Source: Fidelibacterota bacterium
GTDB taxonomy: Bacteria; Fidelibacterota; UBA8477; JABMPR01
Reading direction: 5' to 3'
DNA length: 8,616 nucleotides
Assembly (NCBI GenBank): GCA_030596225.1
Contig: JAUVKO010000078.1
Location: forward strand, 1 to 8,616
Made by a program: the position numbers and the translations under genes. Positions 1-6,118 of the stretch are shown here, piece by piece (positions within the stretch are counted from its first letter, which is position 1; every line of letters starts with the position of its first letter). The notes under the pieces are model-generated. The model made no database searches. It was given only the letters and a program-made list of their open reading frames with translations, and was not told the DNA's origin.

Positions 1-12
1 TTGAAATAATTA

Positions 13-40
13 TTGATATCCAAACACTCTTACTTAACAT
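13..40 (+). promoter_or_regulatory. putative sigma70-like promoter for the secreted-protein gene
   Basis: A -35-like TTGATA (13-18, 5 of 6 matches to TTGACA) is followed after 16 nt by a -10-like TAACAT (35-40, 4 of 6 matches to TATAAT). Transcription would start near 47, leaving a leader of about 30 nt before the ATG at 76. The call rests only on consensus likeness. In an AT-rich leader such matches arise by chance, and the region upstream of base 1 is not visible. Confidence 0.35.
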
Positions 41-75
41 AGTTTGAATTTAATTCAGAGAGATGTACAGCAAGT

Positions 76-510
76 ATGCGGATGTTAATAATAGCTCGGT
101 TATTCCTTTTATTAAGCTTGATAAGCTTTATTCAAGCGGGAGGATCAAGCGTTGGAGAGGAACCCGAGTTGGTATCATATGCTCAGGATCTTTATCGGCA
201 ACAGGGCATCAACATGCCTCGATCTGCATTCGAATTGACCACGCAGAAAGATTGGGGAAGGATCTTTTTTATCAGGATGCTTACTCACAACTCAACCCTC
301 TCCGAAGATTTGCTTCAGGCTTTTTTAATAGGGGGTGCCGTATCTCAACATGCAAAGACAACTGTGGATCAGATCGTTGTGGTTGCAGAAGTTGAGTTCA
401 GTCCTCGCGAAGAAATGATCTTGCGCGCAAACGGTGAATGTTGCGAGAAATTGTACAACAATAGAATGACTCCGGAAAGCTTCACCGAAGTTTGTCTTAG
501 GATGAAATAG
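76..510 (+). CDS. hypothetical secreted protein, 144 aa, unrecognised
   Basis: I do not recognise this family. The N-terminus has a short basic start, a hydrophobic core (about residues 3-19) and a small-residue cleavage region ending IQAGG, which together read as a Sec signal peptide cleaved near residue 21. No lipobox cysteine is present at that point. The mature part of about 120 residues is mixed alpha/beta, with a hydrophobic strand around 99-106 and an amphipathic C-terminal stretch. Cysteines occur at 122, 123 and 140 and could form a disulfide after export. A second in-frame ATG at 82 is an equally possible start. A purine-rich AGAGAG (57-62) is the only SD-like element and lies rather far from either. 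The overlapping frame starting at 63 lacks any signal or domain and was discarded. The gene is 39 nt upstream of the DUF350-like gene and is probably cotranscribed with it. Periplasmic or surface location is inferred; function is unknown. Confidence 0.7.
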   Translation: MRMLIIARLFLLLSLISFIQAGGSSVGEEPELVSYAQDLYRQQGINMPRSAFELTTQKDWGRIFFIRMLTHNSTLSEDLLQAFLIGGAVSQHAKTTVDQIVVVAEVEFSPREEMILRANGECCEKLYNNRMTPESFTEVCLRMK

Positions 511-537
511 AAGATTTAAACTGCTGGAAATATGAAA

Positions 538-543
538 AAGGAG
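538..543 (+). promoter_or_regulatory. Shine-Dalgarno site setting the start at 550
   Basis: AAGGAG lies 6 nt before the ATG at 550. The longer reading frame begins at an ATG at 532, but the SD lies inside that extension. Its six extra residues (MKKENR) would also put a charged stretch ahead of the signal sequence. The start at 550 is therefore preferred. Confidence 0.75.
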
Positions 544-549
544 AATAGA

Positions 550-843
550 ATGTTCAAGAAAACAACGCTATTTATTGGATCAACACTGTTTATGGCATCT
601 TCAGTATTTGCCGCTAACCCCTTCGAAGTATCGATCTGGGAGAGGTATGCTGAAGGACTAGGCTGGTCAATTGTGGCTGCTATTGGTTTTTCGGTTGGTG
701 TTGCCATCGCACTAAAAGTATTCGATTGGTTCTCATCTGATATCGACGAATGGGAAGAGATCAAAAAAGGAAACTGGGCTGTAGCAATGATCTTCATTTC
801 GATGATCATCATGATCGGTATCCTGGTACACAAAGTTATCTAA
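550..843 (+). CDS. small DUF350-like membrane protein, 97 aa
   Basis: Counting from the ATG at 550, residues 1-21 form a signal-like segment (MFKKT, hydrophobic core, SSVFA then ANP). It may be cleaved or serve as a membrane anchor. Two further hydrophobic segments follow, at about 38-58 and 76-96. Between them is an acidic loop running into EIKKGNWAVA (70-79), which resembles the conserved W-x-x-I-x-x-x-N-x-A element of DUF350 proteins such as E. coli YjfL. DUF350 members usually carry two or more such two-helix units (about 130 aa or longer). This protein has only one, with the signal-like segment in front. The molecular role of DUF350 is not established. It lies 39 nt after the secreted-protein gene, probably in the same transcript, and ends just before a strong terminator. 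The membrane location is well supported; the family assignment is by motif only and is moderate. Confidence 0.7.
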   Translation: MFKKTTLFIGSTLFMASSVFAANPFEVSIWERYAEGLGWSIVAAIGFSVGVAIALKVFDWFSSDIDEWEEIKKGNWAVAMIFISMIIMIGILVHKVI

Positions 844-861
844 GATTTAGCTATCAACCTT

Positions 862-888
862 AAAAGGCGAGAATTATTCTCGCCTTTT
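862..888. terminator. bidirectional intrinsic terminator between convergent genes
   Basis: A perfect stem AAAAGGCGAGAA / TTCTCGCCTTTT (862-873 with 877-888) closes on a TTA loop. It continues into three more T residues on the + strand, seven Ts in all from 885. Read from the minus strand it has the same stem followed by TTTTA, so it can stop both the DUF350 transcript and the ABC-F transcript. The ABC-F stop codon (890-892) lies at its foot. Confidence 0.9.
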
Positions 889-889
889 T

Positions 890-2776
890 TTATGCAAATA
901 TTTTTTTGAGTATTTCCTGCTCCTCAAGAAGCTCTAAATATTTTTCCTCGAAATACTCCTTTTGGTCCATGGCTGTTTTGATCTTTTCATAATCGCTGAC
1001 CACTGTGGGATCATTCAGGATTTGCTCCTGAAGCAATATTGCTGTTTCACATTTATCAATGAGAAGCGGTATTTTTTTTAGTCGGTTAGCCTGTTTCTTG
1101 CGATCAGTATAATTGCCTACACCTGCTTTTGGCACTGTGCTTATTTTATTTTTTTTGCCGATAATGGCAGGTTCTACCCTGTTCTGGGCTTTTCTCCATA
1201 AATAATATTCATAATTACCTAAATATATCTGAATTTTGCCCTGGTCCACCTCAATGATCGTGTTGGTCACTGCATTCAGAAAATGCCGGTCATGAGAAAT
1301 GCAAACCATTGTACCGGTGAAACTGCTGATTGCATCCTGAACCACATCTCTCGATAACATATCCAAATGGTTGGTCGGTTCATCCAGAAGTATGAGATGT
1401 GCAGGAGTAGCCAACATTTTTGCCAGTGCCAATCGAGATATCTCTCCCCCACTCAGAACTTTGATTTTTTTATCGATGGTGTCTCCGGAAAATAAAAAGC
1501 TTCCCAGATAAGTGCGCACCTCAGTGGTTGTCCATTTAGGTATTTCATTTGAGAGTAAATCAAAGATCGTCTGCTCAAGCGGTAAAGCTTCAAACTGATG
1601 TTGGGCAAAATACGCACTCTGCACCCCATCCCCCCATTTCAATTCACCTCCGCTCAACGGCTCTACTCCTGCAAGCATCTTGAGCAGTGTAGACTTTCCC
1701 GCACCATTTGGGCCAACCAAGCCAATCCTTTGACCTCGCTCCAGACTAAGATCCAAATCTGCGAATACTTCCAGAGAATCATATGATTTCTTCACTTCAT
1801 GCAATTCTGCCACGATCCTGGCAGATCTTCCAGGCTGCGGAATACGTACAGAAATGCGATTTTGCTGACCTTCCGGCGGCGAAATTCGATCCAGCTTTGC
1901 TAGTGATTTCACGCGACTCTGTACCTGACTCGCCTTACTTTCTTTATAGCGAAAACGTTCGATAAAGCGTTCCGTCTCAGCTATCATTTTCTGTTGATTC
2001 TTGTAAGCAGCGGCTTGCTGCTCATTCCGTAACTCTTTTTCTTTGATGAAATGACTATAATTGCCGGAGAATGTTAGCACAGATTGATTATGAATTTCAA
2101 ATATTTGATTAATTGTTTTATCCAAAAAAGTTCGATCATGGCTGATCAGTAACAATGCACCCGTCCAGTCCTTCAGGAAGGTCTCAAGCCAGATAAGAGA
2201 CGTCAGATCCAAATGGTTGGTTGGTTCATCAAGCAAAAGAATATCAGGTTGTTTGAATAATAGTTTAGCCAATGCTACACGCATGCGCCAACCACCACTG
2301 AATTGCTCTAGAGGCGTTTTCATTTGTCGGGGACTAAATCCCAGTCCGCCTAAAACCTTCTTGGCTTGAGATTCAATTGTCCAGCCATTTAAACGTTCGA
2401 ATTCAGCTTGCAATCGGCCAAGTTTATCTAGAAGTCGGTGATCATCGGGATGCTCTGCGACCTGTTTAGAATAATCTTCGATCTGTAACTCAAGAGCGCC
2501 AATCTCAGGAATCTCATCAAGGACTTCATGCAGGATCGTCTTGCTTGATGTGGATGTGATTTCCTGTGGAAGATAACCAATCGATATTTTACGATCGACC
2601 TGCACCTCCCCCTGATCTGTTTCTTCTTCACCAATGATCAGTCTCAAAAGTGTTGTTTTGCCGGAACCATTGGCACCTACCAGTCCTGTTCGGGTTCCTT
2701 TTCTGATCACCAGACTTAAGCCCTTGAATAAGGTCTTATCCGGATAGGTCTTAGTGATCTGATGGAAATGGATCAT
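890..2776 (-). CDS. ABC-F family ATPase, YheS/Uup/YdiF-like ribosome-associated protein
   Basis: A soluble protein of 628 aa with two fused ABC ATPase domains and no membrane segments, the ABC-F layout. Domain 1 has Walker A GANGSGKT (34-41), signature FSGGW (159-163), Walker B with LLLDEPTNHLD (180-190, catalytic Glu184) and switch ISHDR (211-215). An inter-domain linker of about 240-320, rich in basic and Gln residues, matches the helical P-site-tRNA-interaction arm of the family. Domain 2 has GPNGAGKS (355-362), LSGGE (441-445), LILLDEPTNHLD (461-472) and ISHDR (493-497). Residues 555-628 form a charged C-terminal coiled coil as in Uup and YheS. All ATPase residues are intact. ABC-F proteins bind the ribosomal E site and relieve stalls; some give antibiotic resistance, but nothing here shows that. 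The gene begins 9 nt after yhbY with no SD, so translation is probably coupled. The exact subfamily is uncertain. Confidence 0.95.
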   Translation of the reverse strand: MIHFHQITKTYPDKTLFKGLSLVIRKGTRTGLVGANGSGKTTLLRLIIGEEETDQGEVQVDRKISIGYLPQEITSTSSKTILHEVLDEIPEIGALELQIEDYSKQVAEHPDDHRLLDKLGRLQAEFERLNGWTIESQAKKVLGGLGFSPRQMKTPLEQFSGGWRMRVALAKLLFKQPDILLLDEPTNHLDLTSLIWLETFLKDWTGALLLISHDRTFLDKTINQIFEIHNQSVLTFSGNYSHFIKEKELRNEQQAAAYKNQQKMIAETERFIERFRYKESKASQVQSRVKSLAKLDRISPPEGQQNRISVRIPQPGRSARIVAELHEVKKSYDSLEVFADLDLSLERGQRIGLVGPNGAGKSTLLKMLAGVEPLSGGELKWGDGVQSAYFAQHQFEALPLEQTIFDLLSNEIPKWTTTEVRTYLGSFLFSGDTIDKKIKVLSGGEISRLALAKMLATPAHLILLDEPTNHLDMLSRDVVQDAISSFTGTMVCISHDRHFLNAVTNTIIEVDQGKIQIYLGNYEYYLWRKAQNRVEPAIIGKKNKISTVPKAGVGNYTDRKKQANRLKKIPLLIDKCETAILLQEQILNDPTVVSDYEKIKTAMDQKEYFEEKYLELLEEQEILKKIFA

Positions 2777-2785
2777 GGGGAATAT

Positions 2786-3088
2786 TTATTCAGGTAAACG
2801 ATATTTTTGCTTTTCTTTTTCCTCATGCTCACGATACAGGGTAAGCACATGTCCGATCATACTCACGAATTGAGCACTGCATCCCTCAAGGATCACATCC
2901 AGGAAAGCTTCTTTATCTTCCTTGAAAGCAATGAACTTAACTTTTACTAACTCATGTTGTCCCAAGGCAGTCTCGATACTTTGAATGCTTTGTGGAGTAA
3001 CACCGGATTTGCCGATCTGAACCATTGGTTTCAGAGGATGAGCCTGTGATTTTAAATATTTCTTTTGTTTGGATGATAGAACTTGCAT
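2786..3088 (-). CDS. yhbY: YhbY, CRM-domain RNA-binding protein of 50S assembly
   Basis: A 100-aa protein that is almost entirely one CRM (YhbY) domain. It opens with the family pattern LSSKQKKYLKSQAHPLKP (4-21), then the GxxG-type RNA-contact loop in QIGKSGVT (24-31). HELVKVK (45-51) follows, and near the end IGHVLTLYR (78-86), all hallmark positions of bacterial YhbY. Members associate with pre-50S particles and are thought to bind 23S rRNA during large-subunit assembly; the protein is cytoplasmic. The length is normal for the family. The start is fixed by a good SD. It is the first gene of a two-gene minus-strand unit with the ABC-F gene, which fits a shared ribosome-related role. The next gene upstream (zinc-ribbon) ends 86 nt away, so read-through from it is possible, and I see no convincing promoter in that gap. 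Confidence 0.95.
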   Translation of the reverse strand: MQVLSSKQKKYLKSQAHPLKPMVQIGKSGVTPQSIQSIETALGQHELVKVKFIAFKEDKEAFLDVILEGCSAQFVSMIGHVLTLYREHEEKEKQKYRLPE

Positions 3089-3093
3089 ACACT

Positions 3094-3099
3094 CTCCTT
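3094..3099 (-). promoter_or_regulatory. yhbY: Shine-Dalgarno site of yhbY
   Basis: On the minus strand AAGGAG stands 5 nt before the ATG at 3088. It is a strong site, in contrast to the downstream ABC-F gene, which has none. Ribosomes for both genes may load mainly here. Confidence 0.8.
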
Positions 3100-3174
3100 A
3101 GCCTCTGTTTGCTTAAAGTCTACCTGATTGGAAGTGCGCGATTAAGATCTAGCCGGTCCAGCAGAACACACGAT

Positions 3175-3681
3175 CTACCTGGAGTGGAAATGCCGAATAC
3201 GTACACCATTAAAAGCACATTTTTTACATTTGAAGCGGTGCATTTTTAGACGGAATATTTTACTGACAAACCTCTGGGGAGAACTTCTATGTATAAGATA
3301 CAGCTTTTCACCACATTCAGGGCAGTAAGATAGTTCATTATATCGTAAAATGATTTTTTTTCGGATTCGCATGAAAACTATTATTACGGATGCAGTTCCG
3401 AGAATTCCACCAAGCATATCCCCAATCCCGATTTTACTTATAACAGCAATACTACCGTCAAATACTTGGATAAGCCTTTGTTCTATGGAGCGGCTTAAAA
3501 AGCTAATGCGCTGAATTATTGTATTTTTAATGCCAGAGTCTTCAATAATAAACAGCACAATAATGAATAGCAGAGTTCCAATCATGATCTCGCCACTGAA
3601 TTCTTTCAGCAGAGATTTCTCATGACGTTTATTGTTTGGCCGTTTTGTTTGATTACGAATTTTTTCTTCAGATATATTCAT
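3175..3681 (-). CDS. two-TM membrane protein with C-terminal zinc ribbon
   Basis: A 168-aa protein. Residues 1-30 are polar and basic, consistent with a cytoplasmic N-terminus by the positive-inside rule. Hydrophobic helices lie at about 31-47 and 88-104, followed by a strongly basic RIRKK. A cytoplasmic zinc-ribbon tail follows: C120-P-E-C123, then after 28 residues C152-K-K-C155. The pattern CPxCG...HR...RFKCKKC..NGVRI resembles a common bacterial zinc-ribbon module that often ends small membrane proteins and whose function is unknown. No enzymatic motif is visible. There is no clear SD; a weak purine stretch (GATGGTG) precedes the ATG. Codon use is somewhat more AT-rich than in the flanking genes (35% and 42% GC in two counted blocks). 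The gene is 123 nt from the kinase stop codon and 86 nt before yhbY on the same strand. I cannot assign a role; a metal-binding or partner-binding cytoplasmic tail is inferred. Confidence 0.75.
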   Translation of the reverse strand: MNISEEKIRNQTKRPNNKRHEKSLLKEFSGEIMIGTLLFIIVLFIIEDSGIKNTIIQRISFLSRSIEQRLIQVFDGSIAVISKIGIGDMLGGILGTASVIIVFMRIRKKIILRYNELSYCPECGEKLYLIHRSSPQRFVSKIFRLKMHRFKCKKCAFNGVRIRHFHSR

Positions 3682-3699
3682 ACACCATCAACTATTCCA

Positions 3700-3734
3700 T
3701 TAATTCAATTTCAAACCACGTGAAATTAAGTTAA
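3700..3734. repeat. imperfect 14-bp inverted repeat in the leader of the zinc-ribbon gene
   Basis: Arms TTAATTCAATTTCA (3700-3713) and TGAAATTAAGTTAA (3721-3734) are complementary at 12 of 14 positions, with a 7-nt spacer. One of the two mismatches would be a wobble pair if the + strand were transcribed. The repeat sits 19 to 53 nt upstream of the ATG at 3681 (minus strand). It could be an operator for a dimeric repressor or a 5'-leader hairpin. No U-run follows, so a terminator is unlikely. Confidence 0.55.
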
Positions 3735-3765
3735 ACCATCCTTAGTCACACTATAATCTTTCACT

Positions 3766-3790
3766 TTACAATGAATTTACGACATTGTAA
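3766..3790. repeat. perfect 8-bp inverted repeat TTACAATG-N9-CATTGTAA
   Basis: Arms 3766-3773 and 3783-3790 are exact complements with a 9-nt spacer. The distance between arm centres is 17 bp, which is compatible with a dimeric DNA-binding protein. It lies between the kinase stop codon and the zinc-ribbon gene. A weak minus-strand promoter reading (TTACAA, 16 nt, TAAAGT) would overlap it. It is low in GC with no T-run, so it is a poor terminator candidate. Confidence 0.45.
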
Positions 3791-3804
3791 GGAAATACAA
3801 TTAA

Positions 3805-5988
3805 TTAGATCTCATCGTTTAGCTTAAACTTTAGCGTAAAACAGGAGCCTTCTTTCGCTAAGATCTCCATTTTACCATCCAATTGTTCCGTGAGCAATCT
3901 CACGATCCTTAGCCCCATGGTCTGGGTTGTTTCAAAATCGATCGATGCGTCCAACCCGATACCATTATCTCTGATCTCAATCTCTGCAGAGTCATCACCA
4001 ATATCCTTTACGCTTAGCCATATATCGCCTTCCCGATTATCCGGGAATGCATATTTTAAGGCATTGGTTATCAATTCATTTACAATAAGTCCACATGGGA
4101 TAGCCTTGGAGATATCTAATTTCATTGAGCTAATACGCTGATGAATACGGATTCGGTTGATGTCAATTGTATAGAAATTGATAAGCTCGATGATAAGAGA
4201 TTTTAAATAATTACCAAAATCAACTGCAGACATACTTTTTGATCTGAACAGTTTTTCATGGATCAATGCCATGGTTCGAATACGATTCTGGGTTTCCCCA
4301 AAGATCTCAAATAAATGTTCATCCTGGGTATATTCAGCTTGCAAATTAAGTAAGCTATTTATCACCTGCATGTTATTCTTCACACGATGATGGACTTCTC
4401 TAAGCAGCAGTTCCTGTTCCTTCAATGCTGTCTTAAGCTCACTAAGAATCTGCTTACGATCTGAAATATCACGGATATTGGCCAGTAGTTTATTTTTTCC
4501 ATGTATAGTGGTAAAGCGGAGGGCAACTTCAACCCAGAACTTCTCGCCATTCTTGTGTTTAGCCTCCCATTCAAAGGTCTTTTTTCCCTCCGATTTTGCA
4601 CACTCAATGAACTTACTGATTTTCGATATTGCTCCAGGGTTGTAACTGAATTTTTGGACATCAGTGCCAATGACCTCTTTGCGTTTATAACCATACATTT
4701 TTAGCATGGTCTCATTCACATCCAGAATCTCATATGTATCTGGATCATGGATAAAGATGGCTTCAGATATTGCGTTAAACAGTTCCTCATAGGTTTGCTC
4801 AGTGAGCTTGAGAGCTTTCTCAGTTTCGATCATGTGCGTGATATCGTAAACGATCCCGGAAATATTCTTTATCTTGCCTTTTTCATCCCGAATGATTGTA
4901 CTATGATCATTCACCCATAGGTAAGTTCCATCTTTTCTCTGTAAACGATAGGCAGATGTGTCGAAGGCATCAAGCCTCTGATCAATTGCTTTTTTACTGG
5001 TCGCTCTTACGCGTTCAACATCTTCCGGGTGCATAATATCAGAGAAGACAACTTCCCCGCTGAGAAAAGATTTTACAGGATAGCCTAAGATGTCCTCGAC
5101 ATTTTCACTTGCGTGAAGCAGAGGGTTCTCAGCAGATATATCCCATTTGAAGATCATGATTGGACCAGCCATAAAAATATTTCGCTCTTCCAACTGAGTT
5201 AGCTCAAGCTCCCTTCTGGCAACATTGGCAATATGAATAGTGGTCACATCTTCCATATTAGCCTGGGCTCCGGTTACTTGACCTTCCGCATTGTAAATAG
5301 GAATGATCACCAATTGAAAATAAATGGTTTTGCCCCAATTTGTGATGTACTTGCTGTTAAAATGAACAGTCTTCTTTTCCAGTATCGCCTCATGAAATTT
5401 TCTGGAGACACCAGCATCCTGTAGGAGTTTAAATGTAAACATGTTAAAGGATTTGGTTGCTTCTGCCGAGGGGGAACCCAAGATATCAACCATACGTTGA
5501 TTCACGTCCAGGATATTTCCCTGAAGATCAATTCGCAGAATGCCGGTGGGAGAATTCTCTACCAACAAACGGTAACGCAGTTCACTTTCAGCTATCTTCC
5601 GTTGTGATTTAAGATTTTCAGAAATGTCGTCGATCACGCCATCGCTATACAAAGCATTACCTGCATCATCAGTGACAAGCACAGCTGATATACGCCCGGT
5701 GAATACCTTGCCATTCTTCTTTTCGAGAAGGATCTCCTTGTTATGCAGAAAACCCTTAGAGTTGAGTTCTTCCAGAATTGTATCTCTATCCGCTGAATCA
5801 GCATATAGATCTACGACTGACAAACTTTCAATATCAGCTTCATCAGCATAACCAAACATCTCTAAAAAGGCTGGATTGACATCGACAAATGATCCTGCAC
5901 TGTCAAGACTGGTCCGATAAACCGCAGTATTCAGGTTGTTTAGAATTGAGGAAGTGTCAGCTGTTGCAAATTTATAACTCTTTTTCAT
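3805..5988 (-). CDS. soluble four-PAS sensor histidine kinase, HisKA_2 type
   Basis: A 727-aa protein with no signal peptide or membrane helix, so a cytoplasmic sensor. It has four consecutive PAS-type domains: about 12-125 (DVNPAFLEMFGY at 36-47), 137-250 (DVNQRMVDILG), 270-387 (PAS_3-like, ENVEDILGYP, HPEDVERV, LQRKDGTYLWVNDHS) and 397-512 (DVNETMLKMYGY at 423-434). PAC-like ends such as GIVYDIT (378-384) and ANIRDISDRK (503-512) close domains three and four. A HisKA_2 dimerisation and phosphoacceptor helix follows: LLREVHHRVKNN (528-539), with His534 the likely phosphorylated residue and His533 adjacent. The HATPase domain runs from about 625 to the end, with N-box NELITNALKYAF (637-648), DNGIGL (674-679) and MGLRIVRLL (691-699). 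Everything needed for autophosphorylation appears intact. No receiver or response regulator is nearby, so it is an orphan kinase. The ligand is unknown. It is divergent from the NFACT gene, with no strong SD before the ATG. Confidence 0.93.
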   Translation of the reverse strand: MKKSYKFATADTSSILNNLNTAVYRTSLDSAGSFVDVNPAFLEMFGYADEADIESLSVVDLYADSADRDTILEELNSKGFLHNKEILLEKKNGKVFTGRISAVLVTDDAGNALYSDGVIDDISENLKSQRKIAESELRYRLLVENSPTGILRIDLQGNILDVNQRMVDILGSPSAEATKSFNMFTFKLLQDAGVSRKFHEAILEKKTVHFNSKYITNWGKTIYFQLVIIPIYNAEGQVTGAQANMEDVTTIHIANVARRELELTQLEERNIFMAGPIMIFKWDISAENPLLHASENVEDILGYPVKSFLSGEVVFSDIMHPEDVERVRATSKKAIDQRLDAFDTSAYRLQRKDGTYLWVNDHSTIIRDEKGKIKNISGIVYDITHMIETEKALKLTEQTYEELFNAISEAIFIHDPDTYEILDVNETMLKMYGYKRKEVIGTDVQKFSYNPGAISKISKFIECAKSEGKKTFEWEAKHKNGEKFWVEVALRFTTIHGKNKLLANIRDISDRKQILSELKTALKEQELLLREVHHRVKNNMQVINSLLNLQAEYTQDEHLFEIFGETQNRIRTMALIHEKLFRSKSMSAVDFGNYLKSLIIELINFYTIDINRIRIHQRISSMKLDISKAIPCGLIVNELITNALKYAFPDNREGDIWLSVKDIGDDSAEIEIRDNGIGLDASIDFETTQTMGLRIVRLLTEQLDGKMEILAKEGSCFTLKFKLNDEI

Positions 5989-6041
5989 GATCTCACTCGC
6001 ATAGTAGCATTTTTCCCAAAATGGGGTTCAATGATTGGCTG

Positions 6042-6110
6042 ATAAGTTATTCCAGATTTTGAATCAAGCGACATTCAAATATATTCAGTAATCAACTGGA
6101 AATAACTTAT
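6042..6110. repeat. long inverted repeat in the kinase/NFACT divergent promoter region
   Basis: Left arm ATAAGTTATTCCAG (6042-6055) and right arm CTGGAAATAACTTAT (6096-6110) are perfect complements except for one extra A in the right arm. The inner spacer is 40 nt. Arm centres are about 54-55 bp apart, close to five helical turns. The right arm ends 8 nt before the NFACT start codon. It may be a looping operator pair or the remnant of a small mobile element; the sequence alone does not decide. Confidence 0.7.
6059..6085 (+). promoter_or_regulatory. putative promoter of the NFACT gene
   Basis: TTGAAT (6059-6064) and TATATT (6080-6085) are separated by 15 nt, slightly short of the ideal. They sit wholly in the spacer between the arms of the 6042-6110 inverted repeat. 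A start near 6092 would leave a leader of about 27 nt consisting mostly of the right repeat arm. The call is by consensus only. Confidence 0.35.
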
Positions 6111-6118
6111 GTTGCAGC

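Noticed and set aside
63..395. + strand ORF of 110 aa overlapping the secreted-protein gene
   Set aside because: It has no domain, signal or SD at a usable distance, and it overlaps a frame that has a clear signal peptide. It is a shadow frame.
516..833. Minus-strand ORF of 105 aa opposite the DUF350-like gene
   Set aside because: It is antisense to a gene with an SD, signal-like segment and TM helices; the translation looks like the reverse frame of hydrophobic codons.
3101..3174. Two similar stretches, TTCCACTCCAGGTAGA and TTCCAATCAGGTAGA (minus strand), around the end of the zinc-ribbon gene
   Set aside because: They match only approximately, and one copy lies inside the coding end. There is no flanking duplication, so this is probably chance. 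I also looked for a tRNA in this gap and found no cloverleaf.
3025..3249. + strand ORF of 74 aa across the yhbY start and the zinc-ribbon end
   Set aside because: It overlaps the well-supported yhbY and zinc-ribbon C-termini in antisense and has no recognisable features.
6015..6025. Short palindrome CCCAAAATGGG in the kinase leader
   Set aside because: The arms are only 4 bp, too short to support a regulatory call on their own.
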